Assembly: GCA_009663005.1 (NCBI GenBank) | Contig: VIGQ01001521.1 | Span: 17,501 to 50,000, forward strand | Length of the DNA stretch: 32,500 bases | Direction of reading: 5' to 3' | From: Actinidia chinensis | Taxonomy: Eukaryota > Streptophyta > Magnoliopsida > Ericales > Actinidiaceae | Shown here: piece by piece, positions 1 through 10,261 of the stretch | Position numbering within the stretch: position 1 is the first letter of the stretch | Layout of the letters: each line of letters starts with the position of its first letter | Position numbers and translations under genes: made by a program | Notes under the pieces: generated by a model | Told to the model about the DNA's origin: nothing | The model's input: only the letters and a program-made list of their open reading frames with translations | The model's database searches: none

Positions 1-445
1 AGAGGATTTGGAGTGGGGATAATTTTCCCACCGGATAACTTTTTTTCCCAGGGAGTTTGGCAAAGCGATATGGCCCCCGGATAAGTTATGCCCCGGATAA
101 TTATGCCTCGAGGTGGATAAGTTTGGGTGGCCTAAAACCCCAACTAAAAAGTTATCCGGAGATAAGGGGTGGGGGACTACAAAAAAATATATAAAGAGAA
201 AAAAAAACAAAATGTATAATTTATATTACATATATATACATATAGAAATAAAAAAAAATGTTAATAACTAAATATTTTATATTTTGTTCTCATATTATAT
301 TTTTCCTTATCCTCCACCATGATCCAACCATTTTAAAAAGTATCCAAACAAAGTAAAAGTTATCCCCCTCTAAAAGTTATCTCCCTCTAAAATTTATCAT
401 CCTCTAAAAGTTATCTCCCTCCCATATCCTCTAGCCAAACGGACC
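1..445. mobile_element. MITE-like element rich in GGATAAC motifs, left end cut by the window
   Basis: The segment carries many copies of GGATAAC/GTTATCC, pointing right at the left end (positions 32, 76, 94, 114) and in reverse at the right end (about 150-160 and 355-420). The right end reads AGCCAAACGGACC followed by CTA at 446-448. The same ends, motif set and AT-rich middle recur in a complete copy at 18227-18727. The inverted terminus (GGTCCGTTTGGCT) resembles Tourist-type PIF/Harbinger MITE ends, and CTA would be the 3-bp target duplication. The outer few bases of the left terminus lie before position 1. There is no coding capacity. Confidence 0.6.
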
Positions 446-448
446 CTA

Positions 449-773
449 GTTTCAAATTTCTCTAGTTTAGATTCAAACTCTGATTGAATTTAGATTAAAA
501 CTTCTAATTAAATTTAGTTGTCAAAATCTCAATATAAAAGGATTTCTAATGAAAGTCTCATATAACATAATATAAGAAGAGAAGTGGTGGTTGCCTTGCC
601 ACCAACAGTGTGAGAGTGAGAGAAAAGATGTCTTGTACTTTGTTAATCTTTCTCAAATTGTGAATCTGTTGCATATGAGGACATAGCCAATTTTGCCGAA
701 CCTCATAAATCATTGTGTATATGTGTCAGTTTTATGAAGCGTGTGGTGGTGTGAATCGATTTCTTCTAGCACA
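449..773 (+). mobile_element. Truncated 5' LTR (R-U5 part) of an old Copia-type element
   Basis: This segment aligns by eye, in direct orientation, with 2480-2836. Shared blocks include the TATA region (TATAAAAG at 533-540 against TATAAAAAGG at 2571-2580), the GAAAGTC block after it, a GTGAATCTG block, 'CAATTTTGCC' and a GTGTGAATCG block close to the end. The arrangement is typical of the R-U5 part of plant Copia LTRs. The LTR ends at ACA (773), followed by ATTGATATTA at 777-786, which looks like a decayed version of the primer site TTGGTATCA. The U3 part is missing because the MITE at 1-445 abuts or interrupts it. Divergence from the partner LTR is high, so the insertion is old. Confidence 0.55.
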
Positions 774-1278
774 ACAATTGATATTAAAAAAAGAAAGTTT
801 TAGGTTGATTTTAGACCTCCACAAAAGTGCTCCAAATCAATTTCTGATCGCACCGAAGTGTTCATATCCTCAAGATAAATCCAGTGCATCCAACACCGTC
901 GATAAATAATGGCGCATGCTCCCTCACATGCCTTTTGAGTTTAGGCGAGTCATGTCTACTCGCACACGCTCCCACACACGCCCGCTTGTCTGTCCCGTGC
1001 GTAATTCCAGTCTCAGTCACGTTGTCACACTCTCACGTTTTGACGCGCTCCTGTTTCACTTGCGACCCTAGGTCCACGCACAACCTCGCTACGTCATCAT
1101 GATATCATTGCCTCGCAAGGGATCTATTTATGCCTCATCAGTGCCACATCAGTGCCCCTATCAATGCCGTCGTCCAATACCCAATCAGCAATCCGGTTAG
1201 CGCTCTATCAGTGGCCTAGTCACCTCGTAGCCTCTATTAGCAATGGATATTTCCTCTGTTTCAATTGAATTACACTTC
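774..1278 (+). mobile_element. Non-coding interior of the putative non-autonomous Copia element
   Basis: After the decayed primer site come about 500 bases without a credible reading frame. The stretch 880-1240 is more GC-balanced than its surroundings and contains a small run of repeated CATCAGTGCC-like words around 1134-1170. No gag, protease, integrase or reverse-transcriptase motif is recognisable in any frame. The assignment to one element with 449-773 and 1767-2836 rests on the two directly repeated LTR-like flanks and is an inference. Confidence 0.4.
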
Positions 1279-1615
1279 CAGTCCAAAAAAAATTTAAAAA
1301 TTATAATTTGGTCCCCAAAGTTTTAAAAATTATAATTTAGTCCATAAAGTTTAAAATTTTAAAAAAATTATAGTTTGGTCCCCAAAGTTTTTAAAATTAT
1401 AGTTTGGTCCCCAAAGTTTTAAAATTATAGTTCATTCCTAAATTTTGAAAATCTTATAATTTAGTCCCTGAAAATCTTATAATTCATTCCAATTCAGTCC
1501 CTATTTTGGAAAAATTACATTATTCGTCCAGAAGTTTGTAAAAATTTGAAGTTGGACCCTTGATGTTTTGATAATTGCAGTTTTGTCACTAGACTTTTTA
1601 AAATTTTTAATTTAG
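1279..1615. repeat. Degenerate tandem repeat of the AATTTGGTCCCCAAAGTTTTA type
   Basis: A word close to ATAATTTGGTCCCCAAAGTT, followed by an A/T tract, recurs about every 30-40 bases from 1305 to 1500 and then decays into variants such as AATTTAGTCC and CAGTCCCTATTTT. Repeats of this type are often seen in the interiors of plant LTR retrotransposons. No coding function is visible. Confidence 0.7.
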
Positions 1616-1753
1616 TCTCTCCTTAGATTTTTCCTGCATTTCGATCTATCTGAAGAGGTTCGAATTTTATGTATTATGACCCATATCAGTTTTTGTAGAG
1701 TTTATCAGCTTTGGTGGAATTTATCATTTTGGTAGAGCTTGTTTTCTTCTTCT

Positions 1754-1766
1754 AGAAGAGGGAGAT
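1754..1766 (+). promoter_or_regulatory. Candidate polypurine tract before the 3' LTR
   Basis: AGAAGAGGGAGAT is a purine run of the kind (AAGGGGGAGAT) that precedes the 3' LTR in plant Copia elements. It sits directly before the region that ends with the LTR-like block 2480-2836. The expected TG start of the LTR just after it is not preserved, so the call is tentative. Confidence 0.35.
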
Positions 1767-2836
1767 ATAGAACAAAAATCTGCATTGTGGTTTGTCCCCC
1801 ATATTGGGCCAAAGTGGTAAAGTTTGTTGAAGACATCTGCCATATGTGAGAAGGCTTTCTAAGTAGGGGATCACGTGGGAAAAGACCTCTCATAATAGGG
1901 AGCTCATTATCTAATACCTGCATTATGGCACAACAAATCAGCATGATGGTTCTCCCCACATTGGGCGAAGGATATTTTTGTTGAAGACGTCTGTCATATG
2001 TGATACGACTTTTCTAAGTAGGGATCTCATGTGTGAGAAGATTCTTAAATAGGATTTCATTATTTGGTTACGTCTTTATGGCACAACGTCATCATGGTGC
2101 TCTCCGTCAAACACATTAGGCGAAGGGGTAAAGTTTTGTTAAAGACATCTTGCCATATGTGATAGGCATTTTTTAATAGTAATCTCATATGTAAGGGCGA
2201 TAATTTCTCAAACATTTGTGTATTCAGCTATTGGTTATCTCAGTTTATTTGGATCACTTGATTTTGAATTCGTGTCTCGAACAGTTGTGATTCATTAAGT
2301 CAAAAATCTCAATAAGGTGGAGCTTCACAAATGTCATGAAATCAGTGACTTCTAAGCAAAGTTTCTACTAACTGCTTGAAACTTGACTAGGTGGCACCGA
2401 AAGGTGCCTTGTATCCACCGTTACTCTGTTTGGGGAGAAATTTTTTTTGCCAATGTGAAAATTGTTTTTTTTAGATTTGCTTTAAACTTCCTGTTGGATT
2501 ATGGATTCAAACTCTTGTTAATTTTGAATTCATACTCCTAAGTTGGGGATTTGGTTTCAAACTCTCAGTCTATAAAAAGGATTTCCTAGTGAAAGTCCAA
2601 ATACACAATAAAAGAAAATATATGTAGAGAAAGGCAATGAGAGTGCGAAGGATGTGATGAGTGGTCCTGCGCAACCATCAGACAATTGTCTTGTGTAATT
2701 TTGTAAATCTTTCAAATAGTGAATCTGGTTTGCATCCCCGAAGACGTAAACAATTTTGCCAAAACTCGTAATCAATTGTGTCTGTGTGTTCGTTATTTCT
2801 GGCGGTGTGATGATGTGAATCGTGTCAAACCAACAC
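1767..2836 (+). mobile_element. Putative 3' LTR of the old Copia-type element
   Basis: The right part (2480-2836) is the directly repeated partner of 449-773, with TATAAAAAGG at 2571-2580 as likely promoter and ACA near 2836 as the end. The left part (U3) contains a roughly 155-bp internal tandem repeat, listed separately. About 1.07 kb would be a normal size for such an LTR. The left boundary is inferred only from the purine tract at 1754-1766. Alternatively 1640-2480 may belong to the interior and the LTR may be much shorter. Confidence 0.45.
1782..2215. repeat. About 2.8 copies of a ~155-bp tandem repeat
   Basis: Landmarks repeat in order. ATTGGGC-type words lie at 1802, 1960 and 2115. 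AAGACATCTGCCATATGTGA or close variants follow each of them, and then comes TTTCTAAGTAGGGATCTCAT. The copies are diverged by substitutions and short indels. The array lies in the U3-like part of the putative 3' LTR, where duplicated enhancer-like blocks are common. Confidence 0.75.
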
Positions 2837-2984
2837 AAAATGGAAACACATTTCTATAAAAAACAGAACTTAAAAGTAAAACAGAAACTATTCTGTTCGT
2901 TTTAAAAAAGTAATTAAAAAAAGTGAGGGGGGAACATTTTTTTTTTCCCCCCCCCCTCTGAAAAGAGCAGTGTTTAAAACAATT
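2837..2984. repeat. Dispersed repeat, copy A (copy B at 11573-11697)
   Basis: The order AAATGG, ACACATTTC, CAGAACT-TTAAAAAGTAAAA, ACAGAAAC-ATTCTGTT, AGTAATT, CTGAAAA-GCAGTGTTTAA is shared with 11573-11697 in the same orientation. The ACAGAA...TTCTGT block is an inverted repeat able to form a short hairpin. In copy A a run of ten T and ten C (2937-2956) is inserted between the last blocks. It is probably a small non-autonomous element, but its ends were not resolved. Confidence 0.55.
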
Positions 2985-3407
2985 ATGTCTAGACTACTTC
3001 TTCTCCCGAGCCACGGTAGTATGTTTCTTAAACGGGTCGGAGCTCCTAAGACATGACAATCTGCATGCACACATAAACAACACTTTATTGTGCGTACAAG
3101 GACCAAGGCAATGGATAAACCTAAGTGCAGAGTATACACTGTGTAATGTACGTAAATGGTTTGGTTTGGCGAGCCAACCTATATCCAATAAGTTAAAAAT
3201 TAAAAACTTATTTATTTTTTTGTTTTTAAAACAAAACGGTTCAAATACGATATGTCATCACACAAACTCGAACCACCATACACGGATTTTAATTCGATTT
3301 TTTGCCTATGCAGGCACGTATAGTAGAAGGAGTAAAATATCCGATGTGATCAATATGGTTTGACTACATCCATATCTACATACCTGAACATAACAATAAT
3401 ATTAACA
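2985..3407. other. Unique AT-rich DNA, no feature seen
   Basis: The small open frames here carry no recognisable domain, and no repeat shared with the rest of the window was found. Confidence 0.5.
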
Positions 3408-3568
3408 AAAGTGAGTTAGATAGTGAAGAATATATGTATAAACTTGGTTAAATTGATATTCTTTATTAGTAATATATATATATATGTATACCCTAAAGTG
3501 AGTTAGATGTTGAAGAATGTGATTGTATAAACTTGGTTAAATTGGTATTCTTTTATAATAATATCTCT
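3408..3568. repeat. Two-copy tandem duplication, period about 87 bp
   Basis: AAAGTGAGTTAGAT, then a GTTGAAGAAT-like block, TATAAACTTGGTTAAATTG and a TATTCTTT block, occurs starting at 3408 and again at 3495. The copies are separated by a TA-dinucleotide run at 3472-3485. Confidence 0.8.
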
Positions 3569-4255
3569 TGTACAAACTAGATAAAGAATAGTTTGTAATA
3601 GAATGTATTTAAAATGTTTTCTACGAAGTAGTTGGATAGTGATATATGAATAGATTAAATTTGCAATTTTTGATGATGAGATTGATTTTTTTTTTTAAAT
3701 ATGGTTGGGTATACCTGAATACTCGATATTGATCAATTGGGTTTGAATTTGTATCAAACAATACCCCATCAGGTATAAGTATGAAAACGATATAAAAAAA
3801 ATTTCATAGATATAGCGAAATTATATAATTTAAAATATAACTCCCTCATTCCAGTCATCGCTGATAATTACGGAGAGGGAAGATTTCGACCTACTCGATC
3901 CACTGCCATCCCCTAACAAAAAGTCGCTGATTTTTGTAGGTGTGAGCTCACAGTCACTGCTAAAGAAAGGGATTTTTTTAATCGTAGAAAAAATGCACCA
4001 GTAAAATATGGAAAAACATTAGTGTAGTGCAATTTATTCTTTTTATTTTTTATTTTTTTTCAAGCGGCATACATTATTTGAAATACAAATATATTGCACT
4101 CGATTCTTTTTATTTTTATCGCTTACCTTCAAAATTAATTTTGTTCCACCTACTTAACGGGATATGATCTAATTCTCTCATGATATAGTTAAACATGAGT
4201 TATTCGGCCTTATTCTAAGCAAGGTACTATACTATTTGCCACAAATCAAGAGCAA
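3569..4255. other. Unique AT-rich intergenic DNA, no feature seen
   Basis: This is low-complexity T and A tracts with a slightly more GC-balanced patch around 3840-3960. No coding frame, RNA gene or shared repeat was recognised. Confidence 0.5.
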
Positions 4256-4660
4256 GGCCTAGTTTGGCCTTGTTTTTATGAGTTTTAAACGATTTATATT
4301 TATTTTTTAGTGATTTTTTTTAATTATTTAAGTAAATTTGGATATATTTTGTATTTCTCTTAAAGAGATAAAATATAACGGAGATAAAAAATATTAATTT
4401 GAAAAAAAATTTATTAAAAAAAAAATATATTTTTGACTCGACAAATTAACTAATTTTTTTGGGTTAATGATTTTTTTTCAAACTTGAAAACACAAAAAAT
4501 TATATTTTTCAACTCCTCTAGTAAGAAAAATAAAAAAAGATATATTAAGTATTAAACAGTAAAAAAATTCACGATGTAAAATATACTAAAAAATCAAAGC
4601 AAGATAAAAAGTTTTATAAAAAAAATATGCTTAAAAACACAGTTAGGCCCAACTGGCCCC
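4256..4660. mobile_element. Candidate MITE with imperfect terminal inverted repeats
   Basis: The left end reads GGCCTAGTTTGGCCTTG, then TTTTTA. The reverse complement of the right end reads GGCCAGTTGGGCCTAACTG, then TGTTTTTA. These pair over most of 25 positions with small gaps. The interior is extremely AT-rich and non-coding. CAAG occurs at both borders (4253-4256 and 4660-4663) but overlaps the termini, so the target duplication is uncertain. Confidence 0.4.
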
Positions 4661-4757
4661 AAGATTTATTCATCAACTTTTTCTACTGGTGAATGAAAAA
4701 TCACCTTATAGCCAAATACACTTGGTCATCTCAATACATGTCAAACATTTTCTTAAT

Positions 4758-5171
4758 TTAAGAAGCTGCAACATTCTGATCTGAGTTAGGGCAGGACTGG
4801 ACACACTCTCCTCTCCTGGCACGATTTCCCCATTTCACAGCTTGGACACTCTGCTTCATGTTGAAGTCTGCAAAGTCTGAAAAAGTGAACCAGTTATAAG
4901 AAAGGAAACCAGTGCAATGCCACAAAACCAAAAAATTCTCACCCCCAAAGTAGGGTTATCTCAAGCTCAACCTCTAACAATGCACCATCAATCAGTTCCC
5001 CTTCCCAGTTTCTTGGTCCCCACCCTTTGTCACCACACTTTCCTGCCAGATTCATGTACCTGCATCCAATTGGGTGGGGTCCTGATACAAATAAGGAGCG
5101 TGGAACCTATAACCATAGGTGATATGTTCGATAGCACGCAGAGGTGAAGAAGAGATGGGCCGATCTAGACT
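4758..5171 (-). CDS. Two 3'-terminal exons of an unrecognised plant gene (gene fragment)
   Basis: On the minus strand an exon (5171 to 5060) encodes about 37 residues, including SLDRPISSSPLRAI and YGYRFHAPYLYQDPTQLDA. It ends at a donor reading GCAG|GTACAT. A 183-bp intron (5059-4877) ends in a pyrimidine-rich CTTTTTCAG. The last exon (4876-4758) continues the frame without interruption for 38 residues, including DFNMKQSVQAVKWGNRAR and ECVQSCPNSDQNVAAS, to a TAA at 4760-4758. The splice keeps the frame (G|AC). The fit of donor, acceptor, frame and stop is better than chance would usually give. The 5' limit at 5171 is a guess (an AG before AGTCTAG), and no upstream exon could be found. I do not recognise the family. 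It may be the tail of a gene, a duplicated fragment or exons captured by a transposon. Confidence 0.4.
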
Positions 5172-6080
5172 CTGATACATTTTCGTAATTGGTGGCGGCC
5201 AACATAAATTAATAAGCAATAAGTGAGAATAGCTTTTAAATTGTATATATATCAGATTTGGTGGATGGCTTAGATAGGCGATTTGGAACAAACTAACAAG
5301 TCCATGAATAAGATACCATGGTTGGTCATTACATGTTCGTTATGGTCTTCATTTTTTCATTTTCCTTCTATTTTTTTTATAAACCACTGAAAACGTTCAC
5401 AAAATGTTTTCATAAATCTATTTTTTTTTTCTCAGGAAAACGCCAAAAAGATGTTCTCGAAATTCTGACAACTTTTTGGCACGCAAATGAAAACCTCGTG
5501 TGTTTCAAAACGTTGGTGAGGTTGTTTTCTGAAACTGAAATATGAAAATGGAAACAAAAATCACAAGGAATGCAAAACAGCATAGAAATGTGGAGTCTGT
5601 GATGGCTTATGCCTATAGGAAAATTGCAATGTCTAAACCTAGCTAAATCCTATTTCATGCTTCGAAATCTCAAATCCAACACAGTTGTGGTGGTGACCGT
5701 GCAAAAAAGTGCACATATATACATGTACATTACATTCGTGTTGATGAAGCTGGTCCAGAACCTTGCTTTGCTTTAGGTAGGAAATCAGAGGGCAACAGAG
5801 GAGATTCAACCTCCAAACATCATCGATGTATTGGATATATCTCGATTCCACAAAGGGGTTTCCATGATGAAATCAAAAAGGGCACTTTCGTGGTGTTTGG
5901 GTTATTATGTTTCATGCGCACTGGGCTTTTATTGGCAAGTCAATCTTCATTGCACTCATATTCCATCCTCTCTGCCAGGCCAATTCCTCACTTTGCGGCA
6001 AATGGGTTGGCCAGTAAGCGAAAAGAATAATCATTTGCCATTCCTATGGTCATGAAAGGCTCAATGAAATAGCGCAACAT
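5172..6080. other. Unique, moderately GC-balanced DNA without a supported gene
   Basis: A minus-strand frame at 5851-5639 (start ESRYIQYIDD, later LNLLCCPLIS) reads smoothly, but it has no start, splice or domain support. It shares a 20-base identical word (5787-5806) with the exon-like segment at 16686-16705. The region may hold more exons of the fragment at 4758-5171, but none can be defined. Confidence 0.35.
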
Positions 6081-6443
6081 CTAATGATGAGGCGTGATCC
6101 GCCCACCCCATGACCACCACCCCCTCCCCTGTCTCATTCGAAAGTACCAAAATGCCGCTTCTCTCTCTCTCTCTTCAATTTTTGTATTTTTTTTAATTTT
6201 TATTTAGTTTTGTAATTTTATTTGATTTTTTGCTATTAATTTTTTTTCCGCTTTTTCCACAGGTTTTTTGTTTATTTTTTTCATTCTTTTTTTTCTTTTT
6301 AATGTTTTGTATTAAATGTATTTTTTTTTCAATTTTTTTTGGATAAATTAATTTTTTTTTATATGTTTGTAATTCTTTTTTTATTTAGTTGTATTTATTT
6401 TGAGAGAATTATTGTCACAATTTTAAAAAGTATAAAAAAAAAT
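6081..6443. other. C-rich patch followed by a T-rich low-complexity tract
   Basis: 6091-6170 is C-rich and ends in a (CT)n run at 6155-6173. 6174-6440 is almost pure T/A with long T tracts. Nothing coding is visible. Confidence 0.6.
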
Positions 6444-6850
6444 GGGTTGTGGGATAATTACAGGTAGAAGGCAGGTTACGACTGGTCAAGGGTGTGGGGG
6501 TAATTTAAAGGGAGGAGGAGATGGTAACGACATGTGTCATGAGTTTGTGGGGTAATTTAACAGGGGATGAGGTTATGACATGTGTCAACTTGTGGTTTGT
6601 GGGGTAGGTAATTTTAACGGGAGGAGGAGGAAGTTACGAAAATGTCAATGGTGATTTGTGGGGTTAATGTAAATGAGGAGGAGATAATGAAAGTGTCAAT
6701 GATTGTGGGGAATTTAAAGGGAAGAGGAGATAAGGAACATGTGTCAAGAGTTTGTGAGATAATTAAATGGAGGAGTCATCGTTTACGGAAGGTGTCAATG
6801 GTGGTTTGGGAGATAATTAAAGGGAGAAGGAGGTTACGACATGTGTAAGG
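6444..6850. repeat. Minisatellite, about eight ~50-bp units
   Basis: Units follow the pattern GTTTGTGGGGTAATTTAAAG, GGAGGAGGAG, GTTACGACATGTGTCAATG. Unit starts lie near 6444, 6489, 6541, 6591, 6651, 6703, 6750 and 6802. The units vary in length (45-60 bp) and sequence, which points to an old array. One strand is strongly purine/G-rich. The open frame across it is a by-product of the period. Confidence 0.85.
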
Positions 6851-6861
6851 TAAGATTTTTA

Positions 6862-6893
6862 GATATATATATATATATAGATATATATATTAT
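6862..6893. repeat. (TA)n microsatellite
   Basis: An interrupted AT dinucleotide run directly follows the minisatellite. Confidence 0.8.
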
Positions 6894-7289
6894 AAATGAA
6901 GAACACGTTCTTAGAGTTCTCATATCTTCATATTATCACCCTTCAATCATATCAAAATTTTGTCAACAACTTTTTTTTAAAATTATAGTTAGAGCAGTGG
7001 GATGACTCAATTTCAAATAGTTGAAACCACGGAGAGTGATATTCCAAGTGAGAAAACGTCTCTCATACAGGTCGTGACTATACACTTGAATAAAGGCCAT
7101 TGAAACATGTTTTTTAACGGCACGTCACATGCTCTGTATCTGGCACATAAACCAGAATATGGTGAAGTATTGCAGCTCTATTCTTGGTTCAGAGATGAAA
7201 CGATTTCTCGTGTCATGACAATCGCTAATTATGTCATCAACACCATAAGCTTACCAACAGAAGTGGCACATCCTTGTAGGAGAGTTTAA
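6894..7289. other. No supported feature; possible 5' remains of the Mutator-like relic
   Basis: A frame at 7107-7289 includes SWFRDETISRVMTIANYV and looks protein-like. It could not be tied to a family and is not continuous with the transposase block that follows. Confidence 0.3.
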
Positions 7290-8660
7290 ATCCTACCCAC
7301 GTACGACAAAATACATCTGGGAAACATGGTTGAGACCATACAAAGAGCGATTTGTAGTTACGTGGACAGATATGTCATGCACTTGGAAGCAATTTGAGTC
7401 AAAGGTATATTATTTAACAAGTGAAAGTACCTGTCTGTTTTTTTTTTATATTTTAAACACAGTGCATTTTTCTAGTACATGGCGGAGTTGCCATGCCATG
7501 GCTAAAACTGGATCTGGGGAATACCATGTCATCGCTAGATACATACTTTGAGGCAAAATTCAACAAGATAATACGAATTCCATGTTCAGCACCATAAGAA
7601 GTCATCCAAGAGACATGTCAAATTTTATTAAAGGCGTTAGAGTTGATGATGAACAGTCTGCAATACACTTATACCGCCTTCCCCCTTCATTGCCGAGTTT
7701 TGCGGATTGTACAATCAAACAGAGAGTAAACGCATGGACTACTCATGTATGCACGACCTCATAACTTACCGTTCGACCTTGTATCCCAATTCCACTAGGG
7801 ATTGACTCTCATTGGACTATGTTATGGATGCATGCTGATGAACCACAATTAATAGGACATCTGAGAATTTTGAACTATTACAAGGAATGGATTTATCTAC
7901 GCGAGATAATAGATAAAACAGGATGTCGAAATGGTTTTAGATCCATCTTAAGTAAAATTCATCCCCGGCCGTAAATACGGAACACAAAGGGGTCGATCGC
8001 AGGCAGAAATGAGCAAAGTAGACGCCGCATACCTTCTATCTAAGTAATATTACCAGGATCTAGGGGGCATCTAACTCAATTCCGATACACGGTCAACTCT
8101 ACCGGCTGCAACTTGAGAGGAGTTCGTTAAAAAACAACTTCCAACCTATCCATCTTTGATCCCTTTATGAAGAAATTAATGAGGACTTATCAGGATTTAA
8201 TTAGTTACACTGTTAACGTCAAAAATGCAGGGTCATTGTGGATTTAGCGCAGATAGCAGCGCACGTAGGGTAGGGCGAAGATAAGTGGGCATATGTACGA
8301 ATGGACCTGATATGAAAGAGATTTAAAAAATATAAAATTATTATACAATGTGCTTTATCCGGAGTACACATTATGGAAACACTTTTTTAATTCACTTACA
8401 TGGTTCGCCACCCTACTTCAACCAATGCATATTTGATGGACTTTATGGCATTGAGAGCCTGTCATCGCATCAAGGCGATAACCTTGTACAGCATACGTTT
8501 GACAAATAATATCATTTGATGTTAGTTGTACTCTATACTTGTCGGTTGAGGATCACCCCCAGGTTCGGGTCAAGGAGCGCCAAGAGAAAGAAATAGCTAT
8601 GCTCGATTAGAGACAATCACTTCGTCTAATTTTCTTACGCCCTCATTATGTACTACCAAC
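7290..8660 (+). pseudogene. Relic of a Mutator-like element: transposase end plus OTU protease domain
   Basis: At 7310-7390 one frame reads KYIWETWLRPYKERF and VVTWTD. This is very close to the conserved C-terminal transposase block of plant MuDR-type proteins (W...TWL.PYKE.FV.AWTD). About 900 bases on, 8231-8245 encodes GHCGF, the catalytic-cysteine motif of OTU-type cysteine proteases. 8277-8312 continues the same domain as EDKWAYVRMDLI, but in another frame. Plant Mutator-like elements with an OTU domain downstream of the transposase are known (Kaonashi-type). The domain order fits. At least two frame changes and several stops separate the blocks, so it cannot be expressed as one protein. 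No terminal inverted repeats were found. Later frames (8390-8660) may hold the end of the same protein. Family assignment is by motif only. Confidence 0.6.
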
Positions 8661-8819
8661 CCAATTGTGGTGGCGGCAACATGCATCAATCGAAGTGAAG
8701 ATAGGAAATGGTTTGTTGAAAGTTAAGAGTACGAATGAATTTGTGGTCAGAAAAATAAATGGGAGGAGGAGGATCGGGGGCCCCAGAGGAAAGTTGGGAA
8801 AAGATATTAATTATAAATT

Positions 8820-9215
8820 ATGTTTTTATATAATGTTGAATTTACTACTGTATTGATATTTTAAAAGTTATTATTTTTATTTGTATTTTATGGAAAATCA
8901 CTCAAATTAAAAGAAAAATATAATTAAAAGTGAAAAAGGAAAAAATGATACAGGGTATTAAAAGGAAAAAAAGAATAATAAAAAAAAAAGAGAAAAAAAG
9001 TGTGTTAAAAAGGAAAAAAAAAGATAAAAAATATAAAAAGAATTAAAAGGTTTATAAACGAAAAGAAAGGAAAAAAAAAAGAATAAAAATGTAAAAAAAG
9101 AATATAAAAAGAATAAAAGGGTTATTAAAAGAAAAGAGAAGGATAAAATAGTTGAAATGGCCAAAAATGGTTTAATTTGGAGTAAGCACCAAGGAGGCAA
9201 AAGTGGAAAATAAAC
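8820..9215. repeat. A/purine-rich low-complexity tract
   Basis: This is almost entirely A with scattered G and T (AAAAAGAATAAAA-type words). The open frames on the minus strand here are poly-Phe/Leu artefacts of composition. Confidence 0.8.
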
Positions 9216-9216
9216 A

Positions 9217-9241
9217 CCCCCCCCCCCCCCCCCCCCCCCCC
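9217..9241. repeat. Homopolymer of 25 C
   Basis: An uninterrupted C run directly follows the purine tract. The next 60 bases are G-rich on the same strand (9263-9295). The length may be a consensus artefact. Confidence 0.9.
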
Positions 9242-9349
9242 ACTAAATATTAGTCAAATCAAAGGGTGTGGGGGTGGGGTTCAGCGTGGGTGGAGGATAA
9301 ATTTCCTACAATGATACAAGTAACACATCGCTCAATTGGCTTTTGTGTC

Positions 9350-10080
9350 TGCAGACATTAGAAAGTGGTCAGCAAAAACCATGAATCTGGTCGAAAAAAC
9401 TCATGTTCTAGAGCTCCCAGTCTCCTCCACACCCACGAATATAAGGCTAATCACAGTGACGCCTTGCACTTCCATCTAAGGTTCAATTTGCACCTTTCAC
9501 TAAAATAATTATACTAGTCACCCTTTACATTTCAAGTTAAGTGTTAATGTGGCCCTTTGTCTATATGTTGTCAAAATTAAGTAATGAAAAAAAGAGACTA
9601 TGGCTTGTAAGTTGAACGAAAGATGAAAAGAGAAAAGCACATTTAATTACTTGATCTAACGTATAAGAGGTTACTTAACACAATTAGAAAGTGTCGACAA
9701 AAACTGTGAATCTAAAAATACAACAAAGTACATTAGACATGGCAGAAAAACCAGAATCTAGTCCCAAAAGCATGTTCTCGAGGTCTCGCTCAATCTACAA
9801 ACCCCCTAATATATAGGCTAATCACATGTTGCCACCTGTTGCACTTCTATCTAAGTTTTATTTTGCAACAGTTAATAATAATTGGTGCTAGAATCCTTTA
9901 CATTTTAAGAGTGTAAGTGTTAATGTGCCCATCTTCTTAATGTTATACTTAAATAATGAAAAAGCCCATGATGTTGTTGTGACTTATAAAAAAGGCCACG
10001 TGGACTCCTTAATTAAATTGAAAGGGCGAGCAAAAAAAAAATCACATGAGACTTAACCAAAGTATAAGATGTTGATTGGA
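9350..10080. repeat. Diverged tandem duplication, period about 360-375 bp
   Basis: Landmarks occur twice in the same order. The 'GAATCT-GTC' block, 'TATAAGGCTAATCACA' (9443 and about 9803), 'GCACTTCTATCTAAG', 'CCTTTACATTT', 'GTGTTAATGTG' (9541 and 9917) and an AATGAAAAA block are all repeated. A third partial copy of the first block lies at 9680-9720. The sequence is non-coding. Confidence 0.7.
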
Positions 10081-10247
10081 AAATCATAGTCAAAGGTGCA
10101 AAAGTCAATCAGGATGAAAGTATAGGGTGCATAGTATGATTTAACCTCCTAGAAGCATACTTAGAAAAATATCTGATGTTGTTGATTTGTTATATTTGGT
10201 GAAGAAACACGCTTTGAAAGTGGGAAAGTGATTAACAACGAGGGAGC
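10081..10247. other. No feature seen
   Basis: Short unique AT-rich spacer. Confidence 0.5.
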
Positions 10248-10261
10248 ATGCGAATTGTTTT

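Noticed and set aside
6642..6848. Small plus-strand frame in the minisatellite
   Set aside because: The frame follows the ~50-bp period and has no conserved start or domain.
8958..9200. Phe/Leu-rich minus-strand frame looking like a membrane protein
   Set aside because: It is a translation of an A-rich low-complexity tract.
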